Shown: in pieces, positions 15,313 through 22,023 of the stretch
Position numbering within the stretch: the stretch's first letter is position 1
Layout: each line of letters begins with the position of its first letter
NCBI GenBank assembly: GCA_017965445.1
Contig: JAGCPZ010000075.1
Coordinates: forward strand, 1 to 52,829
Source of the DNA: Fibrobacter sp.
Lineage (GTDB): Bacteria; Fibrobacterota; Fibrobacteria; Fibrobacterales; Fibrobacteraceae
Length of the DNA: 52,829 nt
Reading direction: 5' to 3'
Made by a program: the position numbers and the translations under genes
Notes under the pieces: model-generated
Database searches by the model: none
Told to the model about the DNA's origin: nothing
Seen by the model: the letters and a program-made list of their open reading frames with translations, nothing else

Positions 15313-16605
15313 TCAGAAAGATTTAGAACGCTTCACAAGGAAGCCGAATTTGGCTGTTTTTTCGCTTTTTAGGGTGCATTTTGCCAAAAAAACGCGTCCT
15401 TCAGTTCCCGGATTCAGTCGATCGGCGGCTGCACCGCGAAAATCGAGCATTTCTTCGACCTCGCAGAGTTGCATTCCGTCGGGGGTCATGAGTTCCAGAG
15501 AATCGTCCATGGAGAACGAATTTTTGACGTTTACGAGGCATGCACCAGTAGTTTCGTCGATGTCCTTGATCTGGGCGGCCACGCAACCTCCCTCGGCATC
15601 TACGTGTGTCGCTTCGTAGTTTTGCGGCAAGGGTCCGCGCAAAAACCCCGGCATAAAGCCTCGCCCATCGACAAAACGGATTGCGCGGCGGCTTTCTTCG
15701 GGTACGGGTTTTCCTTCGGCAACGGCGTCTATGGCCATGCGGTAAGCACGGACGACCTGGCTCAAGTAATAGACGGAACGCGTGCGGCCTTCAATCTTGA
15801 AGGAATCAAGACCGCCGGCTACAAGCTCCGGAATCACGTCCAAGGCGCAGAGGTCGCGGCTGCTCATGAAGTACGTCCCCCATGTATCTTCGTCGAGGGC
15901 AATCGGGTCGAGTTCAGGGCGGTCGGTGCGTTGGAGCGTGAAGGAACCTTCGTGTTCGCGGTAGTCTTCGACCTGCGGCCCTGGATTTACGTACAAACGG
16001 TATGGCATGCGGCAGCTGTTATCGCATGCACCCTGGTTGGCATCGCGGTGCGTTACCCAGTTCGAGAGCATGCATCGACCGGACATGGCCATGCAGACGG
16101 CACCATGAACGAACACTTCCAGTTCGAGGTCCGGAACTTGTTTTTTTATCTCTAAAATTTCAGACAGACGAAGTTCACGGCTCAAGATAATTCGACGGAC
16201 TCCTAGATTTTTCCAGAAGGATGCGGCAAGGTAGTTTGTCGTATTCGCTTGTACGGATAAATGAACTTCTGTTTCGGGATGTTCCTTGAGGAGCCAACCC
16301 ACAAAGCCAGGGTCTGCCACGATGAGGGCGTCCGGTTTGAGTTCCAAAGCGGCGTTCAAAGCCTTTTGGAACGATTCGACCTTGACGTTACGCGGAATGA
16401 CGTTACTGGTGAGGTAGAACTTTTTCCCGAGTTCATGGGCATACGCAATGCCTTCGGCAAGGTCGTCTAGGTTCTTGAAACCGTTTTCACGAGCACGCAA
16501 CGAGAACGCCGGTTGGCCCGCATAGACAGCATCTGCGCCATAAGCAAACGCATACTTCATTCGAACAAGGTCACCCGCAGGTGCAAGTAATTCTGGTTTA
16601 GTCAT
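15313..16605 (-). CDS. trhP: U32-family protein, TrhP/YegQ-like tRNA hydroxylation protein
   Basis: 430 residues. Motifs: ELLAPAGDLVRMKYAFAYGADAVYAG at the start, VHLSVQANTTN, and the U32 signature EVFVHGAVCMAMSGRCMLS, then NQGACDNSCRMPY, giving the four-Cys set expected for an iron-sulfur cluster. E. coli TrhP (YegQ) is needed with prephenate for 5-hydroxyuridine at tRNA position 34; other U32 members act in 23S rRNA (RlhA) or ubiquinone synthesis (UbiU/V). Length and the single-domain form fit TrhP best. A peptidase role is doubtful despite the family name. Confidence 0.8.
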   Translation of the reverse strand: MTKPELLAPAGDLVRMKYAFAYGADAVYAGQPAFSLRARENGFKNLDDLAEGIAYAHELGKKFYLTSNVIPRNVKVESFQKALNAALELKPDALIVADPGFVGWLLKEHPETEVHLSVQANTTNYLAASFWKNLGVRRIILSRELRLSEILEIKKQVPDLELEVFVHGAVCMAMSGRCMLSNWVTHRDANQGACDNSCRMPYRLYVNPGPQVEDYREHEGSFTLQRTDRPELDPIALDEDTWGTYFMSSRDLCALDVIPELVAGGLDSFKIEGRTRSVYYLSQVVRAYRMAIDAVAEGKPVPEESRRAIRFVDGRGFMPGFLRGPLPQNYEATHVDAEGGCVAAQIKDIDETTGACLVNVKNSFSMDDSLELMTPDGMQLCEVEEMLDFRGAAADRLNPGTEGRVFLAKCTLKSEKTAKFGFLVKRSKSF

Positions 16606-16640
16606 AAGTAATGATTAGTTAACGGTGATTAGAAGTGCAT
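16606..16640. repeat. Family C-like short-word tract
   Basis: Words ATGATTAGTTAA and GTGATTAG lie just upstream of the U32 gene, next to family D copy 1. Confidence 0.35.
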
Positions 16641-16740
16641 TAGACGAAAGACGAGAGAATTGTTTGTATTAGTTCGTGCGAAGCTCCATTTTTTTCTTTC
16701 GTCTCTCGTCTATAGGCTCTCAGAGCCGTTCTTTCGTCTA
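16641..16740 (-). repeat. Family D modular repeat, copy 1 (at the Wzi-like gene stop)
   Basis: On the minus strand the gene's TAG stop (16738-16740) is the first word of the element: TAGACGAAAGAACG, hairpin GGCTC/TGA/GAGCC, TATAGACGAGAGACGAAAG. A second TAGACGAAAGACGAGAG lies at 16641-16657 in the opposite orientation, giving a long imperfect stem. Same flanks as copy 2 (20614), with a different hairpin. Confidence 0.7.
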
Positions 16741-18375
16741 AAATTTGAATCCTGCTCTAATGTAGGCCTTGCGGTCGTCAATCAACGTCAGCTCGCCCAA
16801 GAACGAGAATCGACATCCTTCGTAGCTAATCGCGGGGGTCAGCGAATATTGGAGTTTTGCGCCGCTGAGGAATTTCTTGTGGATCTTGAGATGATTGTTT
16901 GGTGTCGTATCGTTCACGGCACTGCCGTAATCCGTTCCTTTCCAGAACCACGTTTGACGAATGGAGGCGAATATATGACCGTCCAAACGTGCATAGATGT
17001 TCCAATCAATCGTTCGGCTGTTGGGCCCGCCCTGGTTCCCCAACGGATACCCTAGATGAGCCACCTGGGCTGTATTCTGCTTGAAATGCGTATAGACGTA
17101 GGGCTCGACACGAGCGTATTCGAAAATGGTTCCCGCTTCGATTTTGTGGCCCTTGTAATAGAAGTTATGACCCGCCTGGAAACCGGCCATCCAAGCCCAT
17201 TTGGCTTCGATGTTGTCGTTTCGGATTAAGCTGATTGGGGATTCCATATCGTCCAGGAAAAATTCCGTGTAAAGACGAACCTTGTTGAAAAGGCGATAGT
17301 TGATATCAAAAGAGATTGAACCGTTGTTGCTTGGTTCCGAATAGTTTCCCTTTTCCATGAACAATGGCGCAGTCGGAACAAAGAGCCAAGGCTTCATGTC
17401 TTCATAAAGAACCGTAAGCTCGCTGACGCCGAATGTCGCGTTTCCTACGGCAAGTTCATAACGATGACCAAAAAGGTTTCTTGAATTTTCCTTATTCTTT
17501 TCGCTCATGCTGCCGTAAATTCGCAGGTCCGCATAGAAACTCATGACGCGGAGAGGGCCAATCATCAAGTCCAAGCTCATCATGTTGTACGGGATGGCGA
17601 ACTGGTTCAAGCTTAAGTTATTGTAGTAACCCGGGCCCCAGTGCATCACGTCGCGGCCAAAATCCAGGCGTAACCAGTCGTAATTGAACGCAAAATGCGT
17701 ACGGTAGCGAGCATAACTTGTATATTCGACGCCGGAGTTGTTTTCTTCGCGCTGGTTTTCGAGAAATTCGCGGTCAAAAGATCTCGGGTTCTTGGCGGAA
17801 TGACCTTCACTGTAAATGCGTGCGTCCAAGACAAAATCGACCGAATCGATATAGCCTCGCAAATAAAGGCCTCCGTCAATTCCCGGCCAAATCGTATCGC
17901 CTACGGTCTTGCTTCCGGTTCTCATACCACGATGGTCAACGTCGTTAATATGTTCCCCGCCACGGTAGTCGATACCGCCGACAATGCTTGCGGCAACCCC
18001 TACGCGCGGGTTCGCATTTTCAAAAGCAATAGCCTTTGCAATGCAGGCTGAATCGCCTTTTTCGCATTTGTATTGAATTCCGTTCCCAAGGATGCCTGCG
18101 CCACGTACGTTATCAAAGTACAAAAGCGCGTTCCCTTCAGTTTTCGTGAAGTTCTTGCGGAATGTCGTATCCCTGCGAGGATACGTAAAATATTGAGGTT
18201 CGCTGCCAATTGTCTGGCGGTGGTATTCAAACAACATCGGAGCTGTTTCCAGATTCCGCAGATTATATGAACGTACCGGTTCAATGACCGGCGAAGCTGC
18301 CAAAGATTCACTTACGCCTGTCCAAAGAAAAACGCAAGAAACAAGGGGTAATATTTTCTTCAATTCCATTGCCAA
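16738..18375 (-). CDS. Wzi-like outer-membrane beta-barrel (capsule assembly family)
   Basis: 545 residues. An N-terminal signal peptide (LPLVSCVFLWTGVSESLAAS) precedes a long beta-rich region. FGRDVMHWGPGYYNNLSLNQ, followed by AIPYNMMSLD, matches the conserved 'GR....WGPG...sl..S..A.P' region of capsule-assembly Wzi family proteins. The C-terminus ends in alternating aromatic residues and a final Phe (AYIRAGFKF), typical of barrels inserted by BAM. E. coli Wzi anchors capsule polysaccharide at the surface; here the role may be binding exopolysaccharide. No capsule genes are adjacent. A start two codons in (MELKK) is also possible. Confidence 0.7.
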   Translation of the reverse strand: MAMELKKILPLVSCVFLWTGVSESLAASPVIEPVRSYNLRNLETAPMLFEYHRQTIGSEPQYFTYPRRDTTFRKNFTKTEGNALLYFDNVRGAGILGNGIQYKCEKGDSACIAKAIAFENANPRVGVAASIVGGIDYRGGEHINDVDHRGMRTGSKTVGDTIWPGIDGGLYLRGYIDSVDFVLDARIYSEGHSAKNPRSFDREFLENQREENNSGVEYTSYARYRTHFAFNYDWLRLDFGRDVMHWGPGYYNNLSLNQFAIPYNMMSLDLMIGPLRVMSFYADLRIYGSMSEKNKENSRNLFGHRYELAVGNATFGVSELTVLYEDMKPWLFVPTAPLFMEKGNYSEPSNNGSISFDINYRLFNKVRLYTEFFLDDMESPISLIRNDNIEAKWAWMAGFQAGHNFYYKGHKIEAGTIFEYARVEPYVYTHFKQNTAQVAHLGYPLGNQGGPNSRTIDWNIYARLDGHIFASIRQTWFWKGTDYGSAVNDTTPNNHLKIHKKFLSGAKLQYSLTPAISYEGCRFSFLGELTLIDDRKAYIRAGFKF

Positions 18376-18527
18376 AATTTAGCATTTTTCGTATTGCCTA
18401 CAGCGCGTTGCGGGCTTTCTATCTAAAAAATGAACCTATTTGTACCATATGGTACTTTTTGTTCCAGATTGAAGAAAGCCGTGCGAAGAAGATATTTTTT
18501 TTGTGCTTATATCAATAAAAAATGTTT

Positions 18528-18553
18528 TATAATTTTCATTCTAAATGAGAATG
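18528..18553 (+). promoter_or_regulatory. -10 element plus palindromic operator candidate
   Basis: TATAAT (18528-18533) is followed at once by CATTCT (18537-18542), five bases, and AGAATG (18548-18553), a perfect inverted repeat at the expected transcription start and running up to the ribosome-binding site. A protein bound there would block initiation. No convincing -35 is seen (TTGTGC at 18501 is 21 bp away). Confidence 0.45.
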
Positions 18554-18567
18554 GGAGATATATTTTT

Positions 18568-20616
18568 ATGCGTATGGGAAACAAGCATCGTATTTTACTC
18601 GGTGGATTAACCACCGCGTCTTTTGCTCTATTTGCGGGCTGTTCTGACTCGACTTCGCCCGTAAATGAATTCTACAATCAAATTCCGGATAGTATTCCTT
18701 CGATGGAAATACCTGGAGATTTGGCGAGTAGCGGAAGTATCGCGACAAATCCGAACGAAACTGCGACATCCAGCAATTCTGTAGAATCTACAGCAAACAG
18801 TTCCGGGAACGTACCGACCAGTTCACCAAACATACCGGCCAGCAGCGCAGGAATCGCATTCCAAAGCAGCAACAGCATCACCTCGCCCGCTTCTTCGAGT
18901 AGTGCTTTGACGCCTGCCAGCAGTTCTATGGACAACATGGCGCAGGTTAACGACAATCCTTCCACGGATCGCCCTGTTATCACTTATGGGGCTAGTGGAG
19001 CAACGGTTGCCAATGCCGGCAATTGTGTTACGGTCACTGGCGGTACCGTCAAGATTACTTGCGGTGGCGAATACGATTTCAGCGGAAACTATAGCGGAAA
19101 CGATGCACAGATACTCGTCAATACGCCCAAAACGGATACGACAGTCTATCTGAACATGAAGGGTTTGACGCTCACCAACACGGCTGACGCCCCGATTTAC
19201 GTGCAAAAGTCCAACAAGACGTTTGTGGTTGCGAAAAATGGCACGACAAATACGTTTACCGACGCGGCTACGAGAACCAAAACGTACTCTTATACGAACG
19301 ATGCAGGCCAAGCCAAGACTGATACGACGGGCGCTTGCATTTATGCAAAAGACGACCTTACCATCAAGGGTGAAGGTACGCTTATCGTGAAGGCGAACTA
19401 CAATAACGGTATCCACACGAGCAACGACTTGAGAGTCAAAAACGGCCTCATCACGGTCAATGCGAAAAACAACGGTCTCAAGGGCAAGGGCTCTGTGGCG
19501 ATTAGCGGCGGAACCATCAACATTACCACGACAGAAGGCGACGGAATCAAGAGCGATACCGACGACGCAACGGATTTGAAGGACGGCAAGGGTTCCATCG
19601 AAATCACGGGTGGCGAAATCACCATCACGTCTGCATTCGATGGACTCAGCGCAAATAACGCGGTGACGATAGCCAAGGGCGACGCCAAAGATGCAGACAA
19701 TGGCGAGGCCAAGGCTCCAACGCTGAAAATTACGACTGGCGGTGGACAGAAATGCCTCGGCACGAGCACCGGCGGCGGCAATGGCGGTCGCGGCGGTTTT
19801 GGCGGTGGATTCGGCATGGGCGGCAACTCCTGCTCCCCAGACTCCAGCATGAAGGGTATCAAGGCAGATTCGAGCATTGCCATTAGCGATGGCGTTATCG
19901 AAATCAACAGCCACGACGACGGCATCCACAGCGGCGGCACCGTCACCGTCACCGGAGGCAAAGTGACCGTAAAGACGGATGACGACGGCGTCCACGCGGA
20001 CAAGGCTCTCTATGTCAAGGACAACGCGAACGTGAGCGTCACCATGGCATACGAAGGAATGGAATCCCCCGATATGAACTTTGAAGGCGGCATCACAAGC
20101 GTCATCACTACGGACGATGGCTGGAACGCTGCTGGCGGCACTAGCACAACGACGGTTGGCAACACGGGCGGCAGAGGCGGCTGGGGCGGCGGTTTCGGTG
20201 GCGGAAGCACCGGCAATCTCAAGGTGACCGGCGGATTCCACTACATATACGTGGGCACTGGCGATACGGACGGCATAGACAGTAACGGTGGTATCAATAT
20301 TTCCGGCGGTGTCATTATCGTGGAATGTCGCATGAACGGCGGCATGGGCGGCATGGTCGATTCCGACGGTTCGACGACAATTTCTGGCGGCAAGTTGCTC
20401 GGCTTTGGCACGAACAATTCCGAAGAAGGCAAGCAGTACAGCGTGAATTTCACTGCCGACAATTATTACGGCACCTCCGAAATTGCATTCAAGCCTAGCT
20501 TCTCCGGAAGTAAGATGGTTTCTAGCGTTGGGCAGCCCGCTGTCGTGAACAGCGTGAACGGCATGAACAAGACATGCTTTGGCGACAGCGCCGACCGCTG
20601 CGTCTATACGAAGTAG
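18568..20616 (+). CDS. Lipoprotein with Cthe_2159-type polysaccharide-binding beta-helix
   Basis: About 682 residues from the ATG at 18568 (GGGAG ~10 nt upstream); an open extension to 18430 has no signal-like features. The signal ends in a lipobox (LFAGC), then a Ser/Asn/Pro/Thr linker to about 145. The rest is a repeated beta-helix with rungs such as SGGTINITTTEGDGIKSD, ITGGEITITSAFDGLSA and VTGGKVTVKTDDDGVHAD. This matches Cthe_2159 of Clostridium thermocellum, which binds cellulose and pectin and has Ca-binding Asp sites. Two Gly-rich insertions (GGNGGRGGFGGGFGMGG; GGRGGWGGGFGGG) interrupt the helix. Its stop lies in a family D repeat. Confidence 0.85.
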   Translation: MRMGNKHRILLGGLTTASFALFAGCSDSTSPVNEFYNQIPDSIPSMEIPGDLASSGSIATNPNETATSSNSVESTANSSGNVPTSSPNIPASSAGIAFQSSNSITSPASSSSALTPASSSMDNMAQVNDNPSTDRPVITYGASGATVANAGNCVTVTGGTVKITCGGEYDFSGNYSGNDAQILVNTPKTDTTVYLNMKGLTLTNTADAPIYVQKSNKTFVVAKNGTTNTFTDAATRTKTYSYTNDAGQAKTDTTGACIYAKDDLTIKGEGTLIVKANYNNGIHTSNDLRVKNGLITVNAKNNGLKGKGSVAISGGTINITTTEGDGIKSDTDDATDLKDGKGSIEITGGEITITSAFDGLSANNAVTIAKGDAKDADNGEAKAPTLKITTGGGQKCLGTSTGGGNGGRGGFGGGFGMGGNSCSPDSSMKGIKADSSIAISDGVIEINSHDDGIHSGGTVTVTGGKVTVKTDDDGVHADKALYVKDNANVSVTMAYEGMESPDMNFEGGITSVITTDDGWNAAGGTSTTTVGNTGGRGGWGGGFGGGSTGNLKVTGGFHYIYVGTGDTDGIDSNGGINISGGVIIVECRMNGGMGGMVDSDGSTTISGGKLLGFGTNNSEEGKQYSVNFTADNYYGTSEIAFKPSFSGSKMVSSVGQPAVVNSVNGMNKTCFGDSADRCVYTK

Positions 20617-20658
20617 ACGAAAGAACGCCACTTCGTGGCTACAGACGAGAGACTAAAG
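20614..20658 (+). repeat. Family D modular repeat, copy 2
   Basis: The TAG stop of the preceding gene (20614-20616) begins TAGACGAAAGAAC, then hairpin GCCAC/TTC/GTGGC (20627-20639), then TACAGACGAGAGACTAAAG. Compared with copy 1 the flanks are nearly identical and the stem is different. Confidence 0.7.
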
Positions 20659-20660
20659 AT

Positions 20661-20687
20661 AAAAGGCGAGCATTAGCTCGCCTTTTT
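20661..20687. terminator. Intrinsic terminator between the converging genes
   Basis: AAAAGGCGAGC, ATTA, GCTCGCCTTTTT: a 7-bp GC-rich stem with A-run and T-run, working in both directions between the binding-protein gene and pilT. Confidence 0.88.
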
Positions 20688-20695
20688 CAAATGCA

Positions 20696-20717
20696 GAAAT
20701 CAAGTAAACTTGATTTC
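20696..20717. repeat. Perfect hairpin with TAAA loop
   Basis: GAAATCAAG and CTTGATTTC pair over 9 bp around a TAAA loop. The loop type matches the family E loop (TTTA on the other strand) and one family B hairpin (51729-51732). Confidence 0.5.
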
Positions 20718-20726
20718 GCAACACTA

Positions 20727-20895
20727 GCCTCTCTCGTCTTTGCTCTTCAGGCCAAGACTTGTCGGCTCAGCAATGGATACGCAAGCGTATCCGCTGCATT
20801 CGCCTCTCTCGTCTTTGCTCTTCAGGCCAAGACTTGTCGGCTCAGCAATGGATACGCAAGCGTATCCGCTGCATTCGCCTCTCTCGTCTTTCGTC
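20727..20895. repeat. 75-bp tandem repeat, two full copies plus a partial third
   Basis: Copies at 20727-20801 and 20802-20876 look identical by eye; the third breaks off after GCCTCTCTCGTCTTT (20877-20891) and leads into family D copy 3. Each full copy contains a perfect hairpin GGATACGCAAGCGTATCC (20775-20792, 20850-20867). The period is a multiple of three, so it makes a false open frame with 25-residue repeats. Confidence 0.9.
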
Positions 20896-20920
20896 TACCA
20901 GCGAAGCGATCTTTCGTCTA
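20877..20920 (-). repeat. Family D modular repeat, copy 3 (at the pilT stop)
   Basis: On the minus strand, two bases after the pilT TAG: TAGACGAAAGA, a TCGCTTCGC-type centre, then TAGACGAAAGACGAGAG. It merges with the 75-bp tandem repeat. Confidence 0.65.
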
Positions 20921-20922
20921 AA

Positions 20923-22023
20923 CTACATCCAACCGCGATCGGACGTACCGGTAATACCGCGAACCTTAAGGTCGAAGTCATCACGGTTCGTAGCGGCGTT
21001 CATGGCCGTTTCCAGCGAAATCTGATCGTTCTGGTAAAGCTCAAGCAACGCCTGGTCAAACGTCTGGCTATGGTACTGGATATGGCCTTCGGCAACCGCC
21101 TGTTCCACCATGTCAATCTTGTCCTTATCCTGGATATATTCCTTGATGGCACCCGTATTGACTAGGATTTCTGCGGCCGGGACACGCCCCTTGCCATCCT
21201 TTGTCGGCAAAAGACGAAGGGAAATAATGCCTGCCAAAACTTCTGCGAGCAACAGACGCACTTCGTCGTGCTGGTGCGGCGGATACATCGAAAGCACACG
21301 GTGGATGGTTTCCACGGCGTTCGTCGTATGGATGGTCGCAAAGACCATGTGGCCGGTATCTGCAGCGGTAAGCGCAATCTGCATCGTTTCAAGGTCACGG
21401 ATTTCGCCCACGAGGAGCACGTCCGGATCCTGACGGAGAGCGGCGCGGAGCGCGTTTGCGTAAGAAAGCGTATCCACGCCAATTTCACGCTGCGAAATAA
21501 TCGCTACGTTGTCTTTATAAAGATATTCAATTGGGTCTTCGACGGTAATGACGTTAACCGATTCCTTCTGGTTGATGTAGTCAATCATCGAAGCAAGCGT
21601 CGTCGATTTACCGGAACCCGTGGTACCCGTAACAAGCACAAGCCCGCGCTTTGTAAGGGCCAAGTCGCGGATGACTTCGGGCAGATGAAGTTCTTCGAAC
21701 GGAGGGATTGTCGCCTTGATATGACGGATCACGACAGCAATTGTACCGCGCTGGCGGAATACGTTGACACGGAAACGCCCCATATCGCGGGCACCCACAG
21801 CAAAGTCGCATTCCTTGTTCGCTTCAAAGCGCTGTTTCTGGTCGCGATTCATGATGTCGTCCAAGAAGGAATCCATCATGGCGCTATCGATGCGAATATC
21901 AAAAAGCCTTTGTAAATGACCATGAATTCGGTAAACCGGCGGCACACCTACACGAAGGTGTAAGTCAGACGCCTTGCGGTTTACCATTTCACGCAAGAGC
22001 TGTTCAATTCGAAGTTCAGCCAT
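20923..22023 (-). CDS. pilT: Type IV pilus retraction ATPase PilT
   Basis: 366 residues, the normal PilT length. An N-terminal PAS-like domain, Walker A GTTGSGKST (133-141), Asp box with VEDPIEYLY, Walker B with LVGEIRD, and the His box TGHMVFATIHTT. The hexameric motor depolymerises type IV pili for twitching and adhesion, and acts at the inner membrane base. The C-terminal AIRNLIRE-type motif is divergent (AIKEYIQDK). The gene starts directly after the stop of the TPR gene; no other pilus gene is in the window. Confidence 0.93.
   Translation of the reverse strand: MAELRIEQLLREMVNRKASDLHLRVGVPPVYRIHGHLQRLFDIRIDSAMMDSFLDDIMNRDQKQRFEANKECDFAVGARDMGRFRVNVFRQRGTIAVVIRHIKATIPPFEELHLPEVIRDLALTKRGLVLVTGTTGSGKSTTLASMIDYINQKESVNVITVEDPIEYLYKDNVAIISQREIGVDTLSYANALRAALRQDPDVLLVGEIRDLETMQIALTAADTGHMVFATIHTTNAVETIHRVLSMYPPHQHDEVRLLLAEVLAGIISLRLLPTKDGKGRVPAAEILVNTGAIKEYIQDKDKIDMVEQAVAEGHIQYHSQTFDQALLELYQNDQISLETAMNAATNRDDFDLKVRGITGTSDRGWM

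Noticed and set aside
18823..20631. A 602-codon open frame on the minus strand
   Set aside because: Antisense to the beta-helix lipoprotein; Ala/Val/His-rich composition comes from the repeated codons of the real gene.
20727..20895. CRISPR array
   Set aside because: The repeats are directly adjacent 75-bp units without spacers and there are no cas genes.
20574..20921. Open frame coding 25-residue repeats
   Set aside because: It is produced by the 75-bp non-coding tandem repeat, starts inside another gene and has no ribosome-binding site.
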